A stretch of 64,000 nucleotides of DNA, from positions 12,513-76,512 of the forward strand of contig NZ_JMCC02000062.1 of NCBI RefSeq assembly GCF_000737335.2, given 5' to 3'. Both the position numbers and the translations under genes were made by a program. The notes under the pieces are model-generated. The model was not told where the DNA came from. It saw nothing but the letters and a program-made list of their open reading frames with translations, and ran no database searches. Of the stretch, positions 8,377 through 16,238 are shown one piece after another; within the stretch, counting starts at the first letter, position 1; each line of letters starts with the position of its first letter. The stretch is from Enhygromyxa salina. Lineage in GTDB: Bacteria; Myxococcota_A; Polyangia; Nannocystales; Nannocystaceae.

Positions 8377-11085
8377 TCACCAGGGGGTGAACGGCTCGCG
8401 GGTGCCAGGGGTCGCGTCGAGCTCGAGCTTGGGCAGGGCCTGGCGCAGCCGAGCGATCAGCTGGGCGCGCTGCTGCGCGACCGTGGGCGTGACGGCAACG
8501 CGTATGCGCTGAAGATGCCCAACCTGCTCGGTGTGACGCATCAATACCTCGAGCGCCGATCCGCGTACGCCAGCGAGCTCGAGCGTGCGTAGTCGCGGTA
8601 TTACAGCACACACGAGGATCGCCGCGGCGAAGTCTGCCGTCACCGGGCCGATACGCAGATGTGACACGTGTCGGATCGCGGACAGGGTGCGCGTGGCTCC
8701 TTCGATCTCGGCCGCGCTCGTGCGGCTGCCGGCTGGAAGGGCGAAGTCGAGGTGGGTCAGATCCGGTAGCCAGAGCTCCAGATCCACGCAGCCCTGCGCC
8801 CACTCCGAGGTGCTCCCGTGGCGCAGACGCAGGTGCCTGAGCCCAGGCCAGCGCAGCGTGCCCGATCGGATCTTGTCCAGCCCCACCAACCACAGCGAGC
8901 GCAACGCGGGGAAGCTCCGGCGCAGGTAATCGATCTTTGGGAGGTCGGGTGGCAGGCCCTCGAGCACGAGCCGGCGTAGCGGTGATGGGGGGTCGAGCGC
9001 TTCCAGCCCAGCCACCGGCTGGGTGCCGAGCCCGTCGAGGTGCAGGCGAAGCTCGGCCAGGAGTGGTTCGTGACGCAGCAGCATGCGCGCGGCCTCGGTC
9101 ACCGTTTGCTCGAGGTGGCTGCGCTCGCGGACTTCCCAGCCGGCGCTGGTCAGCCGCGCCGCGGTCACGAAGCCGTGGGTCCAGGTCAGGCCGATCGGGC
9201 TGGTCCGCAGCGGGGCGAGCGGGTCGGCACATTCGATCCCGGCGCGAGTGATCGACGCCGCGGCTTGTTCGAGCTGGGCGAACTCGTGGGCCATGCGTTG
9301 TTGCTTGCGCTGGCCCAGGCGTGCGCGCGCCAGCGACGTTGCGACCAGTTGGCCGCGCGGATCCCCGCGGCTCTGCAGCCAGTCCGCCCACACCATCCAG
9401 TCGTCCGTGCGGCCTTGCGCGCGGCGGGTGGCCTGGGTGGGATCGGGCGGATCGGGGACGAGCTGGTCGAGCAAGCGTTCGACCAGCGTGGCTTCGCTCG
9501 CCAGCGCTGGCGCGCCCGGCCCAGCAGCGACGGCGGCGCGAGGGTCGAAGGGGCCGTTGTCCATGTGTTGGACGCCTAGTGAACGGCACAGCTGCGCGGG
9601 CGAGCGTCCGGCCCGGTCTTTGCTGGGACGCGCCCCCGCTTCGACCAGGCGCCGCGCGAGCGCCTGTTGCCTGTTGCCGGCCGTGCTGGCGGCCAAGTAG
9701 TGCAGGGCGCTCCAGCCATGGTGGTCGCGCGCGTCTGGGTCGGCGCCCGCCGACAACAGCAGGTCGATCAGCTGGGCGACCGGGCGTTGGCTGAGCGCGA
9801 GCATCAAGGGCGTGCGCCCGCGATGATCTTGGGCGTTTGGGTTGGCGCCAGCTTGCAGCAGCGTCGCGGCGCAGCGCAGGCGACCCGCGTGGGCTGCCCA
9901 GTGCAGCGCCGTCCAACCTTGGCGATCCGTCGACTCGCGCTTGGCCCCGGCGCCGAGCAGCCATGCACATGCTTGGGCGCCGACGAGCTCGCTGATCGGC
10001 ACACTGATCTCGGCCGCCTCGGCGCCTGCAGGGCCCTGGGTTGGGAGCCCGGCCGCGAGCATCAAGGCCGTGCGATCGAGCCGGTCACGGGCCTCGAGAT
10101 CGGGGCGCCCGTCAGCGTGCTCGGCCAGCAGCTCCAGCGCTTCGGGCCCGCCGTAGCTGGCAAAGTGGATCAATCGCGGCTGCTCGGGCTCGTCGTCGCC
10201 GGGCAGCAGCGGCAGCCGTCGGCGCAGCGTTGCGAGGTCACCACGCGCACAGGCCAGGCGCAGCGCAGTGAGATCCCGCGACCAGACCACGCGCCCAGGG
10301 ATCTTCGTGTTCGCCGACGGTGCGCCACGCGGCGGGAGAAACGGCGCCGCGAGCTCGATCGTTGGCTCGGGTTGGCCCTGAACCCGGATCCCCCACAGGG
10401 CGTAGCCGGTCAACGCGAGCGCCAACCACGGCTCGAGCGGATTGGGTAGCTCACCGAACGCGCGACCTTGCAACGCGGGCGGCAGCGGCCCCCCGAGCAG
10501 GCTCTGTTCGTGCGAGCGGATCTCGGAGTTTGCGATCAGCTGCCAGCGCCGCGATCCATGCAGCGCGTCGACCACCACCTGAAAGCGTCGGTACGGATGG
10601 GGTGGCTCGTAGATGCGTTGCGCACCGCCCAGCAAGACGCGCAGGCGGGCGAGCGCGGGCGCCAGCGCGCCGAACGAACGCGGCCTCGCCCCAGTGGGGC
10701 CGACGGGGTTGCCCGCGAGCCGCCAGACCACCTTGGTCGCGGGCGGGCAGCCCCACGCCTCGAAGCGCGCGACCAGCTGCTTGGCGTGGGCCTCGGCGGC
10801 GAGCAGGCCGCTGGGATCACTGGCGAACAACAGCGCGGCCTGGGCGGTGCGGGGTGCCGGTTGGGGAGGCTGCCCACGCGCGGCCCGAAACCGGCGGGTT
10901 GGATCGTTGGCCCAGCTTGTGGGGATCTTTCCCGCTTGGATCGCGCGGGCCCACACGGCCGCGCCTGGGTCGGCGCCCCGGTAGTCGATCGCCTTTGCGA
11001 GCTCGCCGAGGTCACCTCGCGCAGGTCGCAAGAAGGCGCGCTCGAGCTCGGCGAGGCGCAGGCGAAAGTCGAGATCCTCGGACAC
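8377..11085 (-). CDS. Ankyrin-repeat / TIGR02996 / leucine-rich-repeat protein
   Basis: This is a 902-aa protein without a signal peptide. Residues ~1-260 are uncharacterised. About residues 265-500 carry ankyrin repeats, for example GWTALHWAAHAGRLRCAATL followed by GANPNAQDHRGRTPLMLAL and GADPDARDHHGWSALHYLA. Near residue 565 the segment MVWADWLQSRGDPRGQL is the TIGR02996 repeat-companion motif, known from Myxococcota and Planctomycetota proteins. The last 230 residues are leucine-rich repeats (LRRLVLEGLPPD..., LRSLWLVGLDK). All modules are protein-binding, so a scaffold or inhibitor role is likely. Possible alternative functions of the N-terminal region cannot be judged. The upstream gap to the next minus-strand gene is about 36 bp, consistent with an operon. 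Confidence 0.8.
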   Translation of the reverse strand: MSEDLDFRLRLAELERAFLRPARGDLGELAKAIDYRGADPGAAVWARAIQAGKIPTSWANDPTRRFRAARGQPPQPAPRTAQAALLFASDPSGLLAAEAHAKQLVARFEAWGCPPATKVVWRLAGNPVGPTGARPRSFGALAPALARLRVLLGGAQRIYEPPHPYRRFQVVVDALHGSRRWQLIANSEIRSHEQSLLGGPLPPALQGRAFGELPNPLEPWLALALTGYALWGIRVQGQPEPTIELAAPFLPPRGAPSANTKIPGRVVWSRDLTALRLACARGDLATLRRRLPLLPGDDEPEQPRLIHFASYGGPEALELLAEHADGRPDLEARDRLDRTALMLAAGLPTQGPAGAEAAEISVPISELVGAQACAWLLGAGAKRESTDRQGWTALHWAAHAGRLRCAATLLQAGANPNAQDHRGRTPLMLALSQRPVAQLIDLLLSAGADPDARDHHGWSALHYLAASTAGNRQQALARRLVEAGARPSKDRAGRSPAQLCRSLGVQHMDNGPFDPRAAVAAGPGAPALASEATLVERLLDQLVPDPPDPTQATRRAQGRTDDWMVWADWLQSRGDPRGQLVATSLARARLGQRKQQRMAHEFAQLEQAAASITRAGIECADPLAPLRTSPIGLTWTHGFVTAARLTSAGWEVRERSHLEQTVTEAARMLLRHEPLLAELRLHLDGLGTQPVAGLEALDPPSPLRRLVLEGLPPDLPKIDYLRRSFPALRSLWLVGLDKIRSGTLRWPGLRHLRLRHGSTSEWAQGCVDLELWLPDLTHLDFALPAGSRTSAAEIEGATRTLSAIRHVSHLRIGPVTADFAAAILVCAVIPRLRTLELAGVRGSALEVLMRHTEQVGHLQRIRVAVTPTVAQQRAQLIARLRQALPKLELDATPGTREPFTPW

Positions 11086-11121
11086 GTGGGCGAACGGTGG
11101 TGGGTAGCAAGAGCGCCGCGG

Positions 11122-11643
11122 TCACCCCGGCAGATCGTTGGCGTGCAGACCCACGAGCGTCGCGACAAATTCGAGCCGGGCCGCGCGGGGCTCTGGGTAG
11201 CTGGCGCCGGGCGGATCCAGGTAGCGATCCCAATCAAACTCGAACGCCGCGACCAGCTCGAGCGCGTCGTCGGTGCTGCCGGGCGACGCCACGAAGCTGG
11301 CGCTACAGACATCTTGACCGTTGGGGTAGGTCGTGATCGCCACGCCAAGTAGTTGCTCGAACATCCCGTCGAGGTCCCGGCCCTCGATCCGAAATTCCAT
11401 GCCGTACAGATCGCTCGCGCGGGTTGGCTTTGCGTTGCCTGCCCGCCCAGAGCCCGCAGCCTCCTGCAGGCGACTGCGGTTTGCGATCACCGTGCTGGCC
11501 AGCCAGATCTGCTGACCCGCGACGGCAGCGGCGCGGACCAGCTCGAGGTTCCAGTCGGGCTCGCCCGACTCGCAGTGGTACAGCTCGAGCGCCGCCTGGC
11601 CAAACTCGAAGCGCCTCCCGTCGACCTCCACGAACCCCGCCAT
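11122..11643 (-). CDS. Hypothetical protein, 173 aa
   Basis: I place the start at the ATG read from 11643 (MAGFVEVDGRRFEFG). Longer in-frame starts reach 11811 but lie within what looks like promoter sequence. No domain is recognised. It is acidic, has no signal peptide or membrane segment, and contains the pieces FGQAALELYHCESGEPDW and YPNGQDVCSASFVASPG. Its first codons and 5' leader are inside a 43-bp segment that is repeated at 12543-12585. It lies 36 bp upstream of the Ank-LRR gene on the same strand and may be its partner. Confidence 0.6.
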   Translation of the reverse strand: MAGFVEVDGRRFEFGQAALELYHCESGEPDWNLELVRAAAVAGQQIWLASTVIANRSRLQEAAGSGRAGNAKPTRASDLYGMEFRIEGRDLDGMFEQLLGVAITTYPNGQDVCSASFVASPGSTDDALELVAAFEFDWDRYLDPPGASYPEPRAARLEFVATLVGLHANDLPG

Positions 11644-11671
11644 GCTGGGCGCGAGCGTACCAGCCCAGAGT
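11629..11671. repeat. 43-bp direct repeat, left copy
   Basis: The segment from cacgaaccccgccatgctgg to accagcccagagt recurs at 12543-12585 in the same orientation with one mismatch (cagcccA/Ggagt). It covers the start codon and leader of the minus-strand hypothetical gene. The two copies bracket the toxin-antitoxin remnant. Confidence 0.85.
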
Positions 11672-11766
11672 ACACCTCGCTCATTGCTGGGTTGTGGCGG
11701 AAGGCTCACCGACAGCGGCGAGATCGGCGACGCCGAATCCACGAGCGAGACCCACATTCCTGGAGT

Positions 11767-11815
11767 CCAGATGGAGTCCGGTCTGTGGCGAATCAGGTAT
11801 CTGGCCTCCATCTGG
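11767..11815. promoter_or_regulatory. Inverted repeat CCAGATGGAG ... CTCCATCTGG
   Basis: A perfect 10-bp inverted repeat (11767-11776 and 11806-11815) is separated by 29 bp, in the 266-bp gap between the hypothetical gene and the antitoxin gene. It could be an operator or a cruciform or terminator. The same gap also has two copies of tggagtcc. No gene is seen in the gap. Confidence 0.4.
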
Positions 11816-11909
11816 AAGGTCGTCTGTGCGACTCGTACGGATGATCTGACTCTGGCGAGATGACACTCGAGGACCGGGGTGGGGGATACCGCTCGTCCGA
11901 GCTACACTG

Positions 11910-12176
11910 GTGGCCGTGACTGACGAAGCCAGCCGCGTCCTGGACGCCGCGATGACGCTGCCCGAGGTCGAGCGTGCTCGCCTCGCAACCATCCTCGCTG
12001 ACAGCATCGGCGATGGTTCGCCACAGGAGGAGATCGACGCCGCCACCCTCGCGGAGGCCAAGCGGCGGCTCGATGACCTCGACGCCGGTCGTACCCAGTC
12101 GGTTCCCTACGAAGAGATCAAGCGGAAGCTACACGGCACCATCGAGCGTGCACGTCAACGGGCCTCTGCGGGTTGA
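11910..12176 (+). CDS. Antitoxin of a ParE/RelE-type module (TIGR02574-like)
   Basis: This 88-aa acidic protein starts at GTG 11910 (or GTG 11916). The pattern 'ASRVLDAAMTLPEVERARLA' then 'ILADSIGDG' and 'EIDAATLAEAKRRLDDLDAG' then 'SVPYEEIKRKL' matches the 'putative addiction module component' family (TIGR02574), which pairs with ParE/RelE toxins. Such antitoxins bind the toxin and often autoregulate. The toxin gene follows after 2 bp but carries a stop at codon 19, so this antitoxin now appears to be an orphan. A TACACT hexamer lies immediately 5' of the start, which might mean a leaderless transcript. Confidence 0.8.
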   Translation: MAVTDEASRVLDAAMTLPEVERARLATILADSIGDGSPQEEIDAATLAEAKRRLDDLDAGRTQSVPYEEIKRKLHGTIERARQRASAG

Positions 12177-12178
12177 GC

Positions 12179-12469
12179 ATGCGGCTGGAGTTCACGTCCG
12201 AGGCCGAAGCGGACATCGACGACGCGACGCTCTAATACTTCGAGGAAGATCCCGAACTCGCGGCTCGGTTCGCCATCGAGCTCGAGCGCGTGCTTGACCA
12301 GGTGCTCGAAAACCCACGCGCCTGGACCGAGATCGAACCCGGCATCCACCGGGCGCTGCTGCGGAAGTTCCCCTACGCCGTCATCTATCGTGTCCGAGCC
12401 GATGTCGTGCAGGTCGCCACTGTCACCCACCAGCACCGCGAGCCCGGTCACTGGCGGGGGCGCGGGTAG
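12179..12469 (+). pseudogene. ParE/RelE-family toxin, inactivated by an in-frame TAA
   Basis: Translated from ATG 12179 the frame reads MRLEFTSEAEADIDDATL, then TAA (12233-12235), then a stretch beginning YFEEDPELAARFAIELERVL and ending with a RALLRKFPYAVIYRV block and an HQHREPGHWRGRG-like tail. The pieces either side of the stop together make a normal 96-aa ParE toxin: the opening strand, the 'A..F...ie..l..l...P' helix and the 'R..l...FPY.viY.v' sheet are all present. A single base change at TAA (for example from CAA or GAA) would restore it. The gene follows the antitoxin by 2 bp, the usual order for this module. Confidence 0.85.
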
Positions 12470-12557
12470 TCCGTCAGGGACCTGGACAACACGGCGATCC
12501 ACAGCGCGTACTCGTCCTGGAGCTCGAAGCTCCCGTGTGTTTCACGAACCCCGCCAT
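12448..12557 (-). pseudogene. Truncated, frameshifted remnant beginning in the right 43-bp repeat copy
   Basis: On the minus strand, an ATG in the repeat starts MAGFVKHTG and then loses frame. The other frame continues SFELQDEYALWIAVLSRSLT to a stop close to the toxin gene's end. This looks like the 5' end of a second small gene, with the same leader as the hypothetical gene at 11122-11643, that was cut or shifted. The family is not recognised. Confidence 0.35.
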
Positions 12558-12585
12558 GCTGGGCGCGAGCGTACCAGCCCGGAGT
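12543..12585. repeat. 43-bp direct repeat, right copy
   Basis: This is the second copy of the 43-bp segment found at 11629-11671, 914 bp away and in the same orientation. It ends 39 bp before the rarD start. Confidence 0.85.
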
Positions 12586-12624
12586 CGCGGACACATCAAC
12601 GCGGACGTGCGACAGTCCGTCGCC

Positions 12625-13524
12625 GTGTCGGAGCCGCACACCCGCGCCGGGTACTCGTTCGCGCTCGCAGCCTATGGGCTGTGGGGTGCGCTGCCGCTGT
12701 TCTGGAGGCTGCTGCGTCACGTGCCTGCGGGCGAGCAGCTGGTTCATCGCGTGGTCTGGGCGGTGGTCGTGATGCTGGCCCTGCTGTTTTCCCGGGGCCG
12801 ACTTGGCGAGCTGCGGCCCGTGCTCGCCGATCCGCGAAGGCGCCGGCGGCTGGCGCTGTCGGCCACGTTGCTGGCGATCAACTGGTTCACCTTCTTGCTC
12901 GCGGTCGAGACGGATCGTGTGTTGCACGCGAGCCTTGGCTACTACCTCAACCCGATCGTGAGCGTGGTGTTGGGCATGGTCGTGCTTGGCGAGCGGCTGC
13001 GCCCGTTGCAGTGGGCGGCAGTGGCCGCGGCCGCCGTGGGGGTGATCGTGCTGCTGTGGCAGGCCGGCGAGTTCCCGTGGATCGGCCTGGTGCTCGCGGC
13101 CGCGTTTGGTTGCTACGGGCTGCTGCGCAAGACGATCGAGGTCGAGCCCTTGCCCGGCTCGACGATCGAGGCCGGGATGTTGGCGATCCCCTGCTTGGTA
13201 GCGATCGCGTGGCTCGGGTTTGCCGGCTCGGGTCAGTTTGCGGGCGCGGGACCAGGCACCACGCTGTTGCTGCTGGCGGCCGGCCCGATCACGGCGGCGC
13301 CGCTGCTGTTGTTCACCAACGCCGCCCGGCGGCTGCCGCTGTATGCGTTGGGGTTCATGCAGTACATCACCCCAACCTCGCACTTCTTGTTGGCGGTGTT
13401 CGTGTTTGGTGAGGTGTTCACCGCTGCCCACGCGGTCGCGTTTGTGGCGATCTGGGCGGGTGTTGGGTTGTTTGCGCTGGACCTGGGCCTGCAGTGGCGG
13501 CGCCAGCTGGCCACCCCACGCTGA
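12625..13524 (+). CDS. rarD: EamA-family transporter RarD
   Basis: This 299-aa protein is taken from a GTG at 12625 (VSEPHTRAGYSFALAAYGLW), which gives the normal RarD N-terminus. Upstream starts would read through the 43-bp repeat. The family hallmarks are G(L)WGALPLFWRLL in helix 1, EQLVHRVVWAVVVM in helix 2, NWFTFLLAV, ASLGYYLNPIVSVVLGMVVL, and PLYALGFMQYITPTSHFLLAV near the end. Ten hydrophobic helices are evident. RarD proteins are inner-membrane drug/metabolite transporters linked to chloramphenicol sensitivity in some bacteria. The substrate here is unknown. Confidence 0.9.
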   Translation: MSEPHTRAGYSFALAAYGLWGALPLFWRLLRHVPAGEQLVHRVVWAVVVMLALLFSRGRLGELRPVLADPRRRRRLALSATLLAINWFTFLLAVETDRVLHASLGYYLNPIVSVVLGMVVLGERLRPLQWAAVAAAAVGVIVLLWQAGEFPWIGLVLAAAFGCYGLLRKTIEVEPLPGSTIEAGMLAIPCLVAIAWLGFAGSGQFAGAGPGTTLLLLAAGPITAAPLLLFTNAARRLPLYALGFMQYITPTSHFLLAVFVFGEVFTAAHAVAFVAIWAGVGLFALDLGLQWRRQLATPR

Positions 13525-13527
13525 GGA

Positions 13528-14589
13528 TCAAACCTGCTTCTTGCGCACCGACCACACGAACCCGTCGTACCAAAAGTGCATCAGCGAGACCAACAGCGTC
13601 AGCGCCCACCACATGTGCACGCTGGGATCCATGTACTGGACCCACGTCCCGTACAGCAGCGCCAGGGCCACGAACAGCCCAAGGGTCAGCCACTTGCCCA
13701 GCGGCTTGCCCTCTACCCGCAGCATTCGCTGCATGTTCTTGTTCTCGGTCGCCCACACGATTCCAAAGTACTGAAGCGCGTGGAACAGGTTCATGATGAA
13801 GAACGCCTCGCCGAAGCTGTTGAAGCCCCAGGTGTAGAGCGAGGTCGCCCCGGTGGTGACGTACAAGAACACTTTTTGCCACGAGACCGTGTGGCCGGCG
13901 CGCTGCAGCTCGAACTGGGCATAGACGTAGTAGGCCAAGAACCCGGCACCGCCGCCTAGCATCGCCCAGGTGAAATAGGCGTGGTTGCCGTCCATCCACA
14001 CCGGGATCTTGGTGAAGAACATCAGGCCGACGTCGCTGAATTCGTTGAAGTCCTCGAAGTGATCCAGCATGACCGCGCCAGCGACGATCGGGCCGGCGTA
14101 GAGCAGCTGGTTGAGGGCCCAGTCGAGCTTGCGCCCGTGGGTGGGCTGGTTGCCGGCCTTGGCCTCGTAGATGCGACCAAACCCGAAGGTCTGCATGCCC
14201 GAGTGGTAGACGTCCCAGAACGTGGCGATGACCGAGCAGGTGTAGAGCACGTAGTTGGAAGACAGCATCGCCGCGTAGAGCAGCAGCGGCACCAACACGA
14301 AGCGCAGCTTGTGTTGCTTGAAGATCTCTTTGTTGCCGTGGCTGCGCACGAACACCAAGATCAGGTGCGCGTGAATGAACACGCCGATCAGCAGCCCCGA
14401 CCAGGTGACCTCCCAGCCCCACCAGGTGAACCGGTCATCGGCAAACGGGGTGCCAGAGATCCCCATGCCCACGAACAGAGCGAGGATCGGCGGGAGCAGA
14501 AAGAACACCCAGTCGTACCACGCGCTGACGATGTAGCGCGATTTGACGCCGGGCGACTGGGCGCCAGGCTTGTCGCCAGAAGAGCTCAT
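13528..14589 (-). CDS. Polytopic membrane protein of unknown function
   Basis: The 353-aa product has about eight or nine hydrophobic helices and a short soluble N terminus. Several membrane-embedded or helix-edge polar residues stand out: FIHAHLILVFVRSHG, SVIATFWDVYHSGMQTFG, NLFHALQYFGIVWA and VSLMHFWYDGFVWSV. The repeated His placement suggests metal or haem ligands, somewhat like Brp/Blh-type or other His-rich membrane enzymes, but I do not recognise the family. It converges tail-to-tail with rarD with 3 bp between the stops. Confidence 0.7.
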   Translation of the reverse strand: MSSSGDKPGAQSPGVKSRYIVSAWYDWVFFLLPPILALFVGMGISGTPFADDRFTWWGWEVTWSGLLIGVFIHAHLILVFVRSHGNKEIFKQHKLRFVLVPLLLYAAMLSSNYVLYTCSVIATFWDVYHSGMQTFGFGRIYEAKAGNQPTHGRKLDWALNQLLYAGPIVAGAVMLDHFEDFNEFSDVGLMFFTKIPVWMDGNHAYFTWAMLGGGAGFLAYYVYAQFELQRAGHTVSWQKVFLYVTTGATSLYTWGFNSFGEAFFIMNLFHALQYFGIVWATENKNMQRMLRVEGKPLGKWLTLGLFVALALLYGTWVQYMDPSVHMWWALTLLVSLMHFWYDGFVWSVRKKQV

Positions 14590-14717
14590 CGCGGCCCGAG
14601 GCTAGCAGGAACGATCGGCGCGAGCGAGGCCAGCAGCCGGGGATGTGGGGACATCCGCTACAGTGGGTTTGCGTGATTGTTGATTGACGCGGGCGGGTAC
14701 ACGGCGGACGATCGCGC

Positions 14718-15470
14718 ATGTCGAGAATTCCGATCGTGTTGGTCTCGTGTCTGCTGCTCTCCACCCTTGCATGTGGGGCGCCTGCCGACCCGGGCGCGAA
14801 CGAGCAAGTCGCCAACAAGACGCCCGCGCCCGCGACAGCGGCCGAGCCCAAGCCGGCCGAGCCCGCACCGGTCACCCCTGCGCGAAGCGCCGAGCCTGCT
14901 GCCGTTGCACCAGCCGAGGAGCCGCCAACCGAGGAGCCGCCAGCCGAGGCCAACGTCGAAGCCCCAAGCGAGCCGGCCAGCGGATCCCCAACCGACTGGA
15001 AGCCGCCACCCGGCGCGGACATCCGCAGCGATGCCGTGATCGCACCGGGCACGCCGCCCGAGAACGCGGCGGCGTTCAAGAGCTTGCCCAACGCCAAGGG
15101 CGACGGCCCGCCGGTCAGCGCGATCGGGGCCAACGGGATCCACTTCGACAGCTTGGTCGTGGGTCGCGGGTTCGAGAAGAGTCGCTGCGTCGAGCCAACC
15201 GACACCTTTGACGTAGAGATCGACGACCGGGCCAACATCTGCCTACGGATCGTGCATCCCGCTGGCGCCGAAGAGACGCTCACGGTCACGTGGGCCAAGA
15301 CCGGCGGCCACGGATCGCGGACCAGCAAGGTCACCGTCAAGGACGCGCACGCCTACCTGACCCGCAGCTACCTGCCGCTCAAGAAGACCGGCTACCAGGG
15401 CGAGTGGACCGCGACGATCACCACCGAAGACGGGACCGAGCTCGCTTCGGTGTCGTTCACGGTCAAGTGA
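14718..15470 (+). CDS. Lipoprotein of unknown function
   Basis: This 250-aa protein starts MSRIPIVLVSCLLLSTLACG, a signal peptide ending in a lipobox (STLAC). About 90 residues of Ala/Pro/Glu low-complexity linker follow. The C-terminal ~140 residues are a compact domain with two Cys (near residues 157 and 174) and an Ig-like strand pattern ending EDGTELASVSFTVK. It is probably anchored in the outer or inner membrane with the linker spanning peptidoglycan. No family is recognised. Confidence 0.75.
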   Translation: MSRIPIVLVSCLLLSTLACGAPADPGANEQVANKTPAPATAAEPKPAEPAPVTPARSAEPAAVAPAEEPPTEEPPAEANVEAPSEPASGSPTDWKPPPGADIRSDAVIAPGTPPENAAAFKSLPNAKGDGPPVSAIGANGIHFDSLVVGRGFEKSRCVEPTDTFDVEIDDRANICLRIVHPAGAEETLTVTWAKTGGHGSRTSKVTVKDAHAYLTRSYLPLKKTGYQGEWTATITTEDGTELASVSFTVK

Positions 15471-15482
15471 GCTTCAGCGGCT

Positions 15483-16157
15483 TCAGCGGGGGCTAGAGAT
15501 CGTCTCGAGCGAGCCATCGCGGAGCATCGCGTCGCGTTGCTTCAGCACGATCTCGAGCTCTTGCGGCACGAACACCCGCGCGTCCCAAGGTGGCTGCTCG
15601 CGCGGGCGCTTGTTCATGATGCTGTCGGTGTAGCGCGAGTGCGGCAGCCCAAAGAAGTGGCCCAGCTCGTGGGCCATGACCACGTTGGAGCCGATCTGGG
15701 ACAAGATGATCCAGCGCTTGTCGGTGTTGCTGCGCTGGCGCCAGTGGACCCCGCGGATCTGGGCGCCCGGTATGTCGACGTCGTCGAGCTGGGCGACCAG
15801 GTACACGTGGATCACGCCGCGGGTGAACTGTTGGCGACCGACCTCGTCGCGCTGATCCGCGGTGTGCATGACGGCAAACTCGGCCGAGATCGCGTCGATG
15901 CCCACGACCGTGAAGCCGACATCGGCGGGCGCGAACAGCTTGAACGCGTGCTCGAGCTCGGCGGCCATCCACGCGGGGGTCTGCTCGGCCCCGTCCGCGA
16001 GGTGGAGCTGCAAGCCCACGCAGTAGCGTCGGTCAGGCGGGCAGGCCGGGGTCGCGTCGACGAAGCAGGCAAGGCGCGGCTCAACCGCGGGGTCGAGGAC
16101 CGAGGGGCACTGCTGAGCGCCGAGCACCAGCGGCAGCATCACGAGCAGACCGAGCAC
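15483..16157 (-). CDS. Secreted matrixin-like zinc metalloprotease
   Basis: The zinc-binding motif HELGHFFGLPH (HExxHxxGxxH) is followed 11 residues later by SIMN, a metzincin Met-turn. The frame upstream contains six Cys, typical of an exported domain. I place the start at GTG 16157, which gives a short hydrophobic leader (LGLLVMLPLVLGAQQC). An ATG at 16250 is also in frame but overlaps the divergent gene's start. Residues ~55-130 (DRRYCVGLQLHLADG...AELEHAFKLFAPADVGFTVVG) are the catalytic-domain N-half. The substrate is unknown, and extracellular or surface proteolysis is likely. Confidence 0.75.
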   Translation of the reverse strand: MLGLLVMLPLVLGAQQCPSVLDPAVEPRLACFVDATPACPPDRRYCVGLQLHLADGAEQTPAWMAAELEHAFKLFAPADVGFTVVGIDAISAEFAVMHTADQRDEVGRQQFTRGVIHVYLVAQLDDVDIPGAQIRGVHWRQRSNTDKRWIILSQIGSNVVMAHELGHFFGLPHSRYTDSIMNKRPREQPPWDARVFVPQELEIVLKQRDAMLRDGSLETISSPR

Positions 16158-16238
16158 TGCGGGGGTTATACCCCGCTGGCTGGGAAACCCAGCCCCAGCG
16201 CAATCGAGGATCCAGGGGACTGCGCTACCATCCGGTCG

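Noticed and set aside
12535..12624. Longer rarD start reading through the 43-bp repeat
   Set aside because: The extra residues are repeat-derived and unlike RarD N-termini; GTG 12625 gives the usual start just before helix 1.
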